Numbered from the stretch's first letter, positions 1 to 12,074 are shown. The stretch is DNA of 64,000 bases from Sialis fuliginosa (GCA_961205875.1 OY540811.1:33697340-33761339); one strand, 5' to 3'. Numbers and translations: made by a program. Notes: generated from the sequence alone by a model not told the origin.

Positions 1-631
1 CATATGTATGTAGTAAAAGATGCATATTACATCAAAAAAATTTTTTTTAAATATTAAAAAGTACCCATTCTTGTACAAAAGACTAAAAATATGTAAATGT
101 GATATCCAACAGATAAAACAATATATAAAAACAATTTCTTTAAAACATTAAAACTTAAAAATTTTGTTTAAAAACGTTAAAAATAAATAAAATTCGTATC
201 ACATTGTATCACATGTTGAAAGGTATTTATACTAAGATAAAACTTAATTAAACAAGAACCATCAATTGTTTTTACTTAAAACTAGTTACAAATTTATTAT
301 ACAAACATGAAAAAAGAAATAAAATTACTAGTGTTTCAATGAAAGAAAAGCACTAGTATTACAAACTTAATTATATTTATTACATCTATGGAAAACAAAA
401 ATCTTATCTATGTTAAATGTCAATTTTAAGTACAAGGTAACCTAGAAAGAATTTTTTAAAAATTTTAAAAAGAGAGAAAAAAAGGGAACAAAAACCAACA
501 AAATCAAACTAAAACATATACCTAATCAAACAAAAATGAAAAAAGTTAAAATTAATAGAAAAACCAAAAAATGGCATACAATACAAGCAAAAAGCAACGT
601 GGAAAGAAGAAGAAAGAGGAAAAAAGAAAAT

Positions 632-2374
632 TTATTTAATTAAATTTAGATATGATTCTTTGAGGTGATTAAGATTTTCTCTAGAGTTAAGACATTTAGG
701 TTCTTTTAAGATATGTAACGATTCACTAAGTAATCTTTTTTTTAAAATAGGCTGAAAATCTAAAATTTCAACATCACCATATTCAACTTCGTGACCAGTC
801 TGTTGTATATGGGTACGAAGTGCAGTAACTTCATTTTTAGCATATTTATGACTGTTGATTCTCTTTTGCAAGTATTGTTTAGATTGCCCTAAGTAAGAAT
901 AATCACAAGAACATTTAAGTTTATAAATAACGTTAGAACATTTCATCTTATCAGTTTTATTTTTTAATTTAGAAAAAAAAATTTTTGTAGTATACTTATT
1001 TTTGTTTATCATTTTTATATTATGTCCAGAAACAACTCTTTTCATTTTTTCAGATAAAATAGGTATATACGGGAATGAAAAATATATTTGATCATCATAA
1101 GAGTAATTGGAATTTTCTGCAACAGCCAAACTTTTACTATTTTTATTATGTCCATAAAGTATACTTTTGAGTCTATTATTTATAGTGTTTTTAAGAAAAT
1201 TAATGGGATAACCATTTAATAAGAAAATATTGTAAACTTTGTTGAGTATTTGACTTCTATATTTAAAATTAGTGAATTTAATTGCCCGGTCTAAAATAGC
1301 AGTAATAACATTACGTTTATGTTCAATAGAGGAATTAGAATTGTAGTTCAAATATCTAGCAGACCAGGTAGGTTTAGTATACCATATGGTTTCAACTTTA
1401 TTATGTTTGTTAACCAAAATTTTTATATCTAAAAAACTAATTTCTCTATTTTGATTTTCAAGTTCATAAGAAAATTGTAATCTATCATGAAAAGAATTAA
1501 AGCTATTGCATAAAGTTTCAATTTTATCCGAAGGTATTGCTGTAATGATGTCATCAACATATCTTTTAAAAAAAGGAATCTCATAATCTACATTTTTCAA
1601 AACAGACTCTTGTAGTTCGTTCATAATAATATCAGCCAAAACAACAGATAGAGATGAACCCATAGGTGCTCCATAAATTTGTGAATAAAATTGATTTTTA
1701 AACTGGAAATATGACGTATTGCAACAAAATTTCAAACCATCAATAAAATCGTCCTTCTCAATATTAGTGTATTTTTTTATTTCTTCCCATTTATTAGTGA
1801 TAATCTCAATAGTAGTATCGATAGGTATGTTAGTAAACAATGATTTAACATCAAGTGAAATTAATTTATATTTATTAGGTATATGAAAATCTTTAATAAA
1901 TTCATGGAATTCCCAAGAGTCTCTCACGGTATTATTATTAGCAGTAATATTTTTTAAAATATCAGAGAAAAATTTTGACAATTTTTGTTGTGGGCTATTA
2001 TATGAAGCAACTATAGGTCTGACAGGATTATTTACTTTATGTAATTTTATCAACCCGTAAATTTGTGGAGGAGTACTATTATGCACTTTAAGTTGGTTAC
2101 TCAAATTTTGATCAATATAACCCATTTCATAAAATTTTTGAATAATGTTATTGTTTCTGTTCTGGAAAATATTAGTGGGGTCTTTATGTATTTTAAGATA
2201 TGTTTCACCATCATTTAACAGCTCATACATTTTATTATCATAATCTACTTTATCAATCAATACGGTTTTATTAGTTTTATCAGCACGAATCACTTTGATA
2301 TTTTCATTCTCCTTAAAAAACTTCCTTGCATCAGAAACATCCTTAATTAGAGAACAATTATATTTATTATTCAA
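632..2374 (-). CDS. Penelope-like reverse transcriptase with GIY-YIG endonuclease (5'-truncated)
   Basis: A 580-codon open frame. The N-terminal 100 residues lead into a reverse transcriptase core with the segment PQIYGLIKLHK and the catalytic YVDD at residues 272-275 (DNA 1550-1561). The C-terminal part is a GIY-YIG nuclease: VIYKLKC starts near residue 482, the second motif YLG is at 494-496, and an arginine and histidine follow in QKRINSHK. A CxC pair just before YLG is typical of Penelope endonucleases. In this family the enzyme copies its RNA at a nick made by its own nuclease. The frame has no ATG at its 5' end (it opens at a TTG at 2374, exactly at the inverted-repeat junction). Intact family members are about 200 residues longer, so this copy is 5'-truncated. 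All visible catalytic residues are intact. Confidence 0.85.
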   Translation of the reverse strand: MNNKYNCSLIKDVSDARKFFKENENIKVIRADKTNKTVLIDKVDYDNKMYELLNDGETYLKIHKDPTNIFQNRNNNIIQKFYEMGYIDQNLSNQLKVHNSTPPQIYGLIKLHKVNNPVRPIVASYNSPQQKLSKFFSDILKNITANNNTVRDSWEFHEFIKDFHIPNKYKLISLDVKSLFTNIPIDTTIEIITNKWEEIKKYTNIEKDDFIDGLKFCCNTSYFQFKNQFYSQIYGAPMGSSLSVVLADIIMNELQESVLKNVDYEIPFFKRYVDDIITAIPSDKIETLCNSFNSFHDRLQFSYELENQNREISFLDIKILVNKHNKVETIWYTKPTWSARYLNYNSNSSIEHKRNVITAILDRAIKFTNFKYRSQILNKVYNIFLLNGYPINFLKNTINNRLKSILYGHNKNSKSLAVAENSNYSYDDQIYFSFPYIPILSEKMKRVVSGHNIKMINKNKYTTKIFFSKLKNKTDKMKCSNVIYKLKCSCDYSYLGQSKQYLQKRINSHKYAKNEVTALRTHIQQTGHEVEYGDVEILDFQPILKKRLLSESLHILKEPKCLNSRENLNHLKESYLNLIK

Positions 2375-3719
2375 AAAATTTTTCTCTGATATTTTAAAAA
2401 ATATTACTGCTAATAATAATACCGTGAGAGACTCTTGGGAATTCCATGAATTTATTAAAGATTTTCATATACCTAATAAATATAAATTAATTTCACTTGA
2501 TGTTAAATCATTGTTTACTAACATACCTATCGATACTACTATTGAGATTATCACTAATAAATGGGAAGAAATAAAAAAATACACTAATATTGAGAAGGAC
2601 GATTTTATTGATGGTTTGAAATTTTGTTGCAATACGTCATATTTCCAGTTTAAAAATCAATTTTATTCACAAATTTATGGAGCACCTATGGGTTCATCTC
2701 TATCTGTTGTTTTGGCTGATATTATTATGAACGAACTACAAGAGTCTGTTTTGAAAAATGTAGATTATGAGATTCCTTTTTTTAAAAGATATGTTGATGA
2801 CATCATTACAGCAATACCTTCGGATAAAATTGAAACTTTATGCAATAGCTTTAATTCTTTTCATGATAGATTACAATTTTCTTATGAACTTGAAAATCAA
2901 AATAGAGAAATTAGTTTTTTAGATATAAAAATTTTGGTTAACAAACATAATAAAGTTGAAACCATATGGTATACTAAACCTACCTGGTCTGCTAGATATT
3001 TGAACTACAATTCTAATTCCTCTATTGAACATAAACGTAATGTTATTACTGCTATTTTAGACCGGGCAATTAAATTCACTAATTTTAAATATAGAAGTCA
3101 AATACTCAACAAAGTTTACAATATTTTCTTATTAAATGGTTATCCCATTAATTTTCTTAAAAACACTATAAATAATAGACTCAAAAGTATACTTTATGGA
3201 CATAATAAAAATAGTAAAAGTTTGGCTGTTGCAGAAAATTCCAATTACTCTTATGATGATCAAATATATTTTTCATTCCCGTATATACCTATTTTATCTG
3301 AAAAAATGAAAAGAGTTGTTTCTGGACATAATATAAAAATGATAAACAAAAATAAGTATACTACAAAAATTTTTTTTTCTAAATTAAAAAATAAAACTGA
3401 TAAGATGAAATGTTCTAACGTTATTTATAAACTTAAATGTTCTTGTGATTATTCTTACTTAGGGCAATCTAAACAATACTTGCAAAAGAGAATCAACAGT
3501 CATAAATATGCTAAAAATGAAGTTACTGCACTTCGTACCCATATACAACAGACTGGTCACGAAGTTGAATATGGTGATGTTGAAATTTTAGATTTTCAGC
3601 CTATTTTAAAAAAAAGATTACTTAGTGAATCGTTACATATCTTAAAAGAACCTAAATGTCTTAACTCTAGAGAAAATCTTAATCACCTCAAAGAATCATA
3701 TCTAAATTTAATTAAATAA
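2375..3719 (+). pseudogene. Second, shorter Penelope RT/GIY-YIG copy
   Basis: This is the plus-strand twin of the minus-strand gene. From codon KFFSDILKN onward the translation is identical to the C-terminal 447 residues of the other copy, with YVDD at 2790-2801 and the GIY-YIG region from about 3420. It lacks the N-terminal RT segment carried by the loop. The frame stays open upstream to 2295, but those residues are antisense read-through of the loop and are not real protein. It is a 5'-truncated copy and probably cannot work alone. Confidence 0.8.
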
Positions 3720-4628
3720 ATTTTCTTTTTTCCTCTTTCTTCTTCTTTCCACGTTGCTTTTTGCTTGTATTGTATGCCATTTTTTGGTTTTTCTATTAAT
3801 TTTAACTTTTTTCATTTTTGTTTGATTAGGTATATGTTTTAGTTTGATTTTGTTGGTTTTTGTTCCCTTTTTTTCTCTCTTTTTAAAATTTTTAAAAAAT
3901 TCTTTCTAGGTTACCTTGTACTTAAAATTGACATTTAACATAGATAAGATTTTTGTTTTCCATAGATGTAATAAATATAATTAAGTTTGTAATACTAGTG
4001 CTTTTCTTTCATTGAAACACTAGTAATTTTATTTCTTTTTTCATGTTTGTATAATAAATTTGTAACTAGTTTTAAGTAAAAACAATTGATGGTTCTTGTT
4101 TAATTAAGTTTTATCTTAGTATAAATACCTTTCAACATGTGATACAATGTGATACGAATTTTATTTATTTTTAACGTTTTTAAACAAAATTTTTAAGTTT
4201 TAATGTTTTAAAGAAATTGTTTTTATATATTGTTTTATCTGTTGGATATCACATTTACATATTTTTAGTCTTTTGTACAAGAATGGGTACTTTTTAATAT
4301 TTAAAAAAAATTTTTTTGATGTAATATGCATCTTTTACTACATACATATGGTCACACTAATTACTGTTTAAATTGTAAGTAAAAAAAATATGTTTATATC
4401 TAGGAATATCTTGTTCATTTGCTTATGTTACTTACTTATGTTTATGATTTCTTATAGGGATAATTATTAATTTCTGATGAAGACAAAAATGTTGAAAATT
4501 AAAATAAGCGCTATTAATTAAAATGATTTGAACATTGGTTTAGTTCTTTAATTAATATTTTGACCTAAAAAAAACCCCTACAAAATAGGTATATTTAAAT
4601 AATATCAAGATGGTCATATATATGAATA

Positions 4629-4630
<2 letters not shown>

Positions 4631-4720
<90 letters not shown>
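4631..4720. repeat. (TA)n microsatellite
   Basis: About 90 bp of nearly pure TA. The stretch from 4351 to 4630 before it is AT-rich single-copy sequence in which I see no gene. The repeat abuts the left arm of the next foldback element. Confidence 0.95.
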
Positions 4721-4723
<3 letters not shown>

Positions 4724-4728
4724 CGAAT

Positions 4729-5574
4729 AATAATATTGTTTCCAAATTGGGATTTTTTTCCAAGGTCAAAATAAAGAAAATTAAAAAAAAAAATTCTTAT
4801 TTAATTACACATACGTGCATTTATTTCATAAAATAGCTATTTTTTCGAATGTTATAATCATTCTTCTTCAGTGCATAAATTTTTTTATATAATATCTACA
4901 AAATAATATTACAAAATTAGGAAAAATCCTTTTTACAAAACTCAGATAGAAACAGAAAAACAATAATTATTCTACTTACGCTATGACATTGATCAATCAA
5001 TTCAGAAAAGAAGGAAAAATATTAAAAATAAACAAAATTAAACTTCAAAAGCATTCTTGCAGATAACGAAAAATATAATTCTACTTAAAACTAAAAATAT
5101 ATATTCTACTTTAACCACATAATATTTTCCTCCTTCTCTTCCATTCCATCAGTTCCTTACACATTATATTATATTATATTATATTATATTAATAATTAAT
5201 ATTTTAAAACCAATAAAAAAAATTTTTCAATAATATACACCATGTGTTTTAAAACACATGGTGTTTTTGTTTATTTTTAATATTTTTCCTTCTTTTCTGA
5301 ATTGATTGATCAATGTCATAGCGTAAGTAGAATAATTATTGTTTTTCTGTTTCTATCTGAATTTTGTAAAAAGGATTTTTCCTAATTTTGTAATATTATT
5401 TTGTAGATATTATATAAAAAAATTTATGCACTGAAGAAGAATGATTATAACATTCGAAAAAATAGCTATTTTATGAAATAAATGCACGTATGTGTAATTA
5501 AATAAGAATTTTTTTTTTTTAAATTTTCTTTATTTTGACCTTGGAAAAAAATCCCAATTTTGAAACAATATTAT
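4729..5574. repeat. Foldback element 1 (about 0.85 kb)
   Basis: Left arm 4729-5040 and right arm 5262-5574 are reverse complements with a few small differences (paired positions sum to about 10302). The middle carries a (TATTA)n run at 5161-5190 and a perfect short palindrome. No coding potential. It is flanked on both sides by TA microsatellite. Confidence 0.85.
5237..5264. repeat. Perfect 28-bp palindrome
   Basis: Half-site ACACCATGTGTTTT followed directly by its reverse complement. It lies at the inner edge of the right arm of foldback element 1. Confidence 0.9.
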
Positions 5575-5585
5575 TATATATATAG

Positions 5586-7390
5586 GTATATATATGAGCA
5601 TTTCCAGTAGTTTTTTAAAAAACAGGGCGCACGTATGTCACCGATTTCGCTCCCAATTTTTTTTCTCAAAGTACATATCGAAAAAACACGTTTCCCAAAA
5701 TCTTTTCTCCCCGCACCCTTTTTTGGCCGAATTACGATTTTTTAAACTTTTGAAATCGAGTGAAATTAGACTTTTTTCGATAGTACCTTATTTTTCAAAA
5801 TGTCCCTTTTTATGCATGTTATAGGGCTCATTTTCTTCGTTTTTTGTTGATATTTCATTTGAAATCGGTTTCAGAGCCGAATATTCAATTTTGGCCGAAT
5901 GCGGTACCAAAACATTAAGTTTGATTTTTTGTAAAAGTAGTCGATTTTGAAATTGCCGCCAAATATTTTGGTTTGAACCAAAATACTTCCGGTATAGGTC
6001 ATTTTATTCTATTTTTTATGTAGTTTCCAAATATTTATACATTTTTTAATTTGGTCAAAAACTTTTAAAGTTACATTTGTTTTTAGATGTCTTATTTTCC
6101 AAAAAACGCTATATTCACACCATTAAAACTTTTTTCTCTATACTCCAAATTGCATCAAATTTTGGCAAAAGTTTTCTTCCTTTATCCTTAAAACAACCCT
6201 CAAAAAACATTTTTTCATATTGAGCTCCTAAGTGAAATATAATTTTTATAAAACACCTAATTACTCGTGTATTAAAGTTAAGAATTTACAGGAATTTTCA
6301 GTATTTCTGAAATATCGGGGCTCCTGATAATCGAATAAAAAATATATCACTTAATTCGTTATGAAATTCCCTACAAATGTACATAAGTTAAATTTTTTTA
6401 GATTACCTTTAAAAAAAATAAAAACCGAGCGAGCGCAAGCGAGCCAGTCTTAAAAATCAGTACATATTAAACAACGAAGGTATGAGCCACTATTCATTAC
6501 ATTTAAAGTTGTTATTAAATAAATACGAAATCGATGTACAAAGTTTTTATTTATTTGTAGGTTTTGTATTTAATCTAAAAAAAATAAACTTATGTAGATT
6601 TGTAGGGAATTTCATAACGAATTAAGTGGTATATTTTTCATTCGATTATCAGGAGCCCCGATATTTCAGAAACACTGAAAATTCCTGTAAATTCTTAATT
6701 TTAATACACGAGTAATTAGGTGTTTTATAAAAATTATATCTCACTTAGGAGCTCAATATGAAAAAATGTTTTTTGAGGGTTGTTTTAAGGATAAAGGAAG
6801 AAAACTTTTGCCAAAATTTGATGCAATTTGGAGTATAGAGAAAAAAGTTTTAATGGTGTGAATATAGCGTTTTTTGGAAAATAAGACATCTAAAAACAAG
6901 TTTAACTTTAAAAGTTTTTGACCAAATTAAAAAATGTATAAATATTTGGAAACTACATAAAAAATAGAATAAAATGACCTATACCGGAAGTATTTTGGTT
7001 CAAACCAAAATATTTGGCGGCAATTTCAAAATCGACTATTTTTACAAAAAATCAAACATAATGTTTTGTTACCGCATTCGGCCAAAATTGAATATTCGGC
7101 TCTGAAACCGATTTCAAATGAAAGATCAACAAAAAACGAAGAAAATGAGCCCTATAACATGCATAAAAAGGGACATTTTGAAAAATAAGGTACTATCAAA
7201 AAAAGTCTAATTTCGCTCGATTTCAAAAGTTTAAAAAATCGTAATTCGGCCAAAAAAGGGGGCGGGGAGAAAAGATTTTGGGAAACGTGTTTTTTTGATA
7301 TGTACTTTGAGAAAAAAAAATGAGAGCAAAATCGGTGAGATACGTGCGCCCTGTTTTTTAAAAAACTACTGGAAATGCTCATATATATGT
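5586..7390. repeat. Foldback element 2 (about 1.8 kb)
   Basis: Left arm 5586-6410 and right arm 6566-7390 pair with a constant coordinate sum of 12976, so there is almost no indel between them; substitutions are scattered. The loop (6411-6565) includes a short G+C-rich GAGCGAGCGCAAGCGAGCC motif at 6427-6445. The same 76-codon open frame appears in both arms (5594-5824 plus, 7152-7382 minus), but it is only the mirror image of a non-coding arm. Degraded copies of this arm occur near 21.3-22.8 kb. The outer ends lie in TA repeat. Confidence 0.9.
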
Positions 7391-7392
7391 TA

Positions 7393-7592
7393 NNNNNNNN
7401 NNNNNNNNNNNNNNNNNNNNNNNNNNNNNNNNNNNNNNNNNNNNNNNNNNNNNNNNNNNNNNNNNNNNNNNNNNNNNNNNNNNNNNNNNNNNNNNNNNNN
7501 NNNNNNNNNNNNNNNNNNNNNNNNNNNNNNNNNNNNNNNNNNNNNNNNNNNNNNNNNNNNNNNNNNNNNNNNNNNNNNNNNNNNNNNNNNNN
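7393..7592. other. Assembly gap of 200 N
   Basis: Exactly 200 unknown bases. They sit between the end of foldback element 2 and a TA microsatellite, so the gap probably hides more TA repeat. The round length suggests a placeholder, not a measured size. Confidence 1.

Positions 7593-7649
<57 letters not shown>
7593..7649. repeat. (TA)n microsatellite after the gap
   Basis: 57 bp of pure TA directly after the run of N. Open frames across it are repeat artefacts. Confidence 0.95.
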
Positions 7650-7652
<3 letters not shown>

Positions 7653-7860
7653 TCCAATTAACTCTCCCTTATGACTATTTTCGTTTTTGTAAAGATTTTA
7701 ATATATTATAATACATTTTTCAACTTTACAAAAATATATTTTAAATATTATTTACGTTATTTATAGCTGCAAATTAATAATATAATAAATAAAAAACGCA
7801 TTCCTTAATTATAAATATAACAATTGTTATAAACCGTTATTGACTAAATATCTTGTATCA

Positions 7861-7969
7861 GTTTTTGTGCTGGCAATCATAATGTTTTCCTCCATTTGTT
7901 TCCGAAAAAAGCCGGATTTGTTCGGAAGCAAATGGAGGTTAAAAATTATGATTGCCGGCACAAATTAGC
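7861..7969. repeat. Imperfect hairpin of about 109 bp
   Basis: The left half (TTTGTGCTGGCAATCATAAT) and the right half (ATTATGATTGCCGGCACAAA) are inverted copies. Inside them a second pair, CCTCCATTTG and CAAATGGAGG, continues the stem. A partial direct copy of the right half (GCGGCACAAATTAGCAACAA) recurs near 8104-8123. The rest of 7650-8399 is AT-rich with no gene seen. Confidence 0.7.
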
Positions 7970-8399
7970 AACAAGTTATGACAACTGTTTGAATTCGATA
8001 GCTTCATTTTTCCTTGAAATATCACGTAACAGCTGTTTGAAGCTATTAAATTAGCTAATCTGGATTTTCTCGGAAACGAATGGAGCAACAAAATCAGGAT
8101 TTGCGGCACAAATTAGCAACAAAATTTCCACGTATTTTTTTGGAAACGCTAACTTTATATATGTCGAAAAATATTAGTTTTCCATAAGAGCACATTTAAA
8201 TCAATATAAATAAGGTTTCTCTATTTTTGTTAATTATTATTGATCGTATATCAAGCTGCCTACAGAGAATGTTTCAAGATTGATTTCAATTGATTTTAAA
8301 AACACAATAAATCGGTTTGTATCTGTATATGGCCTTTCACCAAATATCGACTATTGGATCACGAATTTCTAATGCAGTACGACCAGGACCGTAAGTAGA

Positions 8400-11149
8400 T
8401 AGACCGAGCTCTGATAGCAAAAAATGGTACGTCATCGAACACCTCAAATTTAAAATGTGAAAATGGTTGGAAATAATGTAAACAACATGTTAGACCCGGC
8501 AGACTATTAAAAATATGTTAATTGCTATGCTTAATGAATTTTTGAAATGAGTTAAAAAAACAATGAATATACCTTACAAAACACCTGCATGAAATTTACG
8601 CAGTTTATAGTAAATAATGTGCAATTTTTGAAAAAAAATGCTGCTTAGCAATTTTTGTTAATTACCTTGTCTGCCTTAAATTTTTATAAGTTATAATTTT
8701 CAACAAAAGTACGTCACATAACACCTTTTTTTTATTTATAAAAAAATGAAGTTTGAGATCTCCCCTAGCTGTTAAAACTTTGCTGACTGGAAATTTTTGT
8801 TAATTACATTGTCTGCCTTAAATTTTTATAAGCTATAATTTTTAACAAAAGTACGTCACATAACACCTTTTTTTTCTTTTTTTTTAAATAAAGTTTGAGA
8901 TCACCTCTATCTATTATAACTTGTCTGCCTAACAATTTTTATTAATTAATACCTGCAAACTTTTATTTTGCCTTCACTATTTTCATAGAATTTCGATAAA
9001 TGGTAATATTCAAGAAATATCTGAGCAAAGAAACATTTGGTCGTCTCAAACAATACACTGCAAGTCTTATCTCAAATCCCAATAGATCAGCGGTTCCCAA
9101 CTTTCATTTTATTTATTTGTAGAGATCAGTTATCAAGTGCTCGGTGTTTAATTAACTTTTCACACAGCTTATGTTTTTTGTTGGGTGGAGGGGGTGTGCC
9201 ACTGTATCTTTTTTCGCCATTATAAATTTGTTTTCGCGTACCCCTGAGAGTACGCGTACTCCAGGCAGGATATTCATCTATTAGAATTTTGGAATTCACG
9301 ACAATGATTTATTTAAATTTTAAATAAATAATTGTCCTGAATTAACAATCAAATCATTAAATTTTATAAAATTAATATTTCTATATATTATATATTCATC
9401 GGGAGCCGGATGTAAATCTTTGAAGGGCCGGCGCTCAGGTCCTATTTTGGTGATCGCTGGTCTAGGGTCTAGACTCTAGACTCTAGGGTAAACCCTATTT
9501 GTTTTATTTGAAATAATTATGAATGTTTATTATTATTTTTAACTATCCTGATACATTAAAAAAATACTATAGTTCCAATAAATAATTGATTGAATCTAGC
9601 AAATTATTTATTTAAATCGTTGCAATGAAATATTTTATAAGCTCAATCAAATATCTGATAAATTCGATATAATTTATTGATTTAAAAAAATAATAAAAAA
9701 TATAATATTATTTAAAAGACATAAATTATAGATAATAATATTCTCTGCAGCATGTCTCAAATTAATTTTTTTAAACGTAATTACTAAACCGGAAACGGAT
9801 GTTTACTCTTGTCATTTTTTTTTGAAAGGTTGTTTTCAAAATAGGAGGTTTTCTTCCCAGACAAATTTTAATCTTAAATATAAAATTTCACCCTTCGACG
9901 ATTTGTCGTATTTGAGTTACTGCGCTTACAAACAGACAGACACACAGACATCATAGCGAAAATAATCAGAATAGATTCAGGGAAGGTATATTCTTTTTCT
10001 AAATTTCGATAACCCTTCACCAAAATTTCGATGTGACAATGGAGAGGAATTTATTTTTTTGGTCGTCACATCGAGGCCCATAACTTTTTTAATTTTTAAT
10101 ATTTTTCAATAAAAATTGGTATTCAATAAGTTGAATATATATTTAATAAGATGTCTACTACCTGATCGCAAAATAATATGGTATACCTATAAAAAATTCT
10201 CAAACATTGACAATTACATCACAGTGGCTTTCCCCCTTAAGACTGACCTGGTAAAAAACATTTTTTCGATAAAAAAACTCTCTTAATATATAAAAGAGAT
10301 GTAAAACCTCGATTGATAATTAAAAAAAAAAAAAAAAAGTTGTCAACGTTTATATTACATTTTTTTTTAACAAAAAAATGTGGTCATAGCGCTTAAAAAA
10401 TTAAGACTGACAAAGTAAAAAACGTTTTTTTTGCTGGCAGCAAAATTTTAATGCAATAAGAAGTCTCAAAGTTAATGTTAGAAAAAAAATTAAGATGGTG
10501 TTTTTTCACGGCCTGCGTATAAACTATTTAAACGAAAAAAAAATCATTGGCAAGGCGCTTAAAAATTAAGACTGCCATAGTAAAAAACATTTTTTCGATG
10601 GCACACAAATTTATAAGCATAGAGGAGGTCTCAAACTTTATTTAAAAAAAAAAAAAAAAAGGTGTTATGTCACGCCAACGGTGGAGCCGGACATCCATCT
10701 CATGCATGGATGCTGCACATTCAAAATTAAGGCAGACAAGGTAATTAACGAAAATTTCCAGTCAGCAAAGTTTTAACAGATAGGGGAGATCTCAAACTTC
10801 ATTTTTTTATAAATAAAAAAAAGGTGTTATGTGACGTACTTTTGTTGAAAATTATAACTTATAAAAATTTAAGGCAGACAAAGTAATTAACAAAAATTGC
10901 TAAGCAGCATTTTTTTTTCAAAAATTGCTCATTATTTACTATAAACTGTGTAAATTTCATGTAGGTGTTTTGTAAGGTATATTCATTGTTTTTTTAACTC
11001 ATTTCAAAAATTCATTAAGCATAGCAATTAACATATTTTTAATAGTCTGCCGGGTCTAATATGTTGTTTACATGATTTCCAACCATTTTCACATTTTAAA
11101 TTTGAGGTGTTCGATGACGTACCATTTTTTGCTATCAGAGCTCGGTCTA
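8400..11149. mobile_element. Non-autonomous element with long terminal inverted repeats
   Basis: Terminal inverted repeats of at least 420 bp (8400-8820 with 10729-11149, coordinate sum about 19550) and weaker similarity for a further 130 bp. The outer ends read TAGACCGAGCTCTGATAGC. The subterminal region holds repeated blocks of about 150 bp. The 1.3-kb core (8950-10230) is AT-rich. It has nested short palindromes around TCTAGACTCTAGACTCTAG (9468-9489) and GTACGCGTAC, and no transposase frame. Superfamily unknown; no target-site duplication recognised. Confidence 0.75.
10235..10900. repeat. Degenerate subterminal tandem blocks (about 150 bp)
   Basis: Five starts of a common block at about 10241, 10413, 10566, 10729 and 10871. 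Each begins with (A)AG-ACTGAC or GGCAGACA followed by a short AAGTAA-like spacer. It continues with a GCAAAATTTT-like stretch, GTCTCAAACTT, an A-run and GGTGTTATGT. The inverted counterparts lie at 8640-8950. Repeated subterminal blocks are typical of transposase-binding regions, but which protein would bind is unknown. Confidence 0.6.
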
Positions 11150-11696
11150 AGAGGCTCTGGCGTCCTGCGGCAGCAAGTGATCGAGGGACCTCTTATAAAA
11201 ATTTTGTTTCACAATTTTCATGTATGTGAGTATTTTCGAAAAAAATAAAATAAAGTTTTTCAATAAAAAAGTGAAGACTTTCAAATTTTAATTATTTATA
11301 ATAGTTAAAACTAGGTACACTAAAAAAAAAAACTATCTTTCAAATTTTTACGTCGCATAGTTTCAGAGAAAATTGCCTCTACCAGACAGACGGACGGAAT
11401 GGTATTCCCTATAAAACTAAATATTTTAAAATCTTATAATTTTATTACATAACCTAAAAAAAATAAAAACCATAACCATTAGTATTTTTTTACGACCATT
11501 GGTAAATGATTTTTAATAAAATTTTAGTTCCAATTCAAAACGGCTAAAAACGTAAAAATAATCATTGATAACTTGTGGGCAACATATGGTATAGAGACAT
11601 TTTTTGTAGATTTTTTTATCTACTTTGCAATGGCGCTAAAGATAGTTCTATAAATGTTTTGAAAATCTAATTTTTGAGGTTTTTGATTTTCTCAGT
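11150..11696. other. Intergenic, no gene seen
   Basis: AT-rich sequence between two mobile elements. Only short chance frames are present. Confidence 0.6.
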
Positions 11697-11704
11697 GTTG
11701 AAAC

Positions 11705-12074
11705 CAGGGCTTCGAACCGTTATTTTTTCGTTTCGGTTTTCGTTCCGGTTCGAGTAAAAAAATATATTTCGGTTCCGGCTTTCGTTCCGAAAAAATAACG
11801 GTTTTCCGTTTTTTTCGGTTCAGCTCCGAGTAATTAATTTAAAAAAAATGTATTTGTATTAAAAAAAAATTTTCTACCATAATTTAGAACAATTTATGGT
11901 AGTCCGAACGACAATTAAAGTGTGAAATAAGATCATGTTAACGCACGTATTTTAACATGTACTGAACCGTAAAAACCAATATCCGATATTGTTATATCGG
12001 TTCTGTTCCGATTTTCGTTCCGGCAAAAAAAACGGTTTTTCCGGTTTTCGGTTCAGTTTCTGTTCGAAGCCCTG
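11705..12074. mobile_element. hAT-type MITE, copy 1 (370 bp)
   Basis: The ends are inverted repeats starting CAGGGCTTCGAAC, flanked by a perfect 8-bp target-site duplication GTTGAAAC (11697-11704 and 12075-12082). CAGGG-type ends with 8-bp duplications define hAT elements. The interior is rich in CGGTTTTCGTTCCGG-like repeats and has no coding capacity. A second copy is at 30541-30920. Confidence 0.92.

Larger units (their letters stand above)
1..4350. mobile_element. Head-to-head inverted pair of Penelope-like retroelements
   Basis: Positions 1-1976 are the reverse complement of 2375-4350; paired positions sum to 4351 at every place I checked, with no indel seen. The 398-bp loop (1977-2374) belongs only to the minus-strand copy and encodes the N-terminal part of its reverse transcriptase. 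The two 3' ends therefore point outward and both 5' ends meet at the loop. Penelope-like elements are known to insert as partial tandem or inverted copies with 5' truncation, so this fits the family. The left arm starts at the first base of the window, so its true outer end is unknown; on the right the symmetry can be followed to 4350 only because the window ends there. Confidence 0.88.

Noticed and set aside
5594-5824. 76-codon frame repeated at 7152-7382
   Set aside because: It is the same stretch read in both arms of a foldback element; composition is AT-driven and no protein family is recognisable.
7295-7674. Open frames around the gap and the TA run
   Set aside because: They consist of N codons and alternating Tyr-Ile from the microsatellite.
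9085-9475. Possible hAT element starting CAGCGGTTCCCAAC
   Set aside because: The right end could not be matched and no 8-bp duplication was found.
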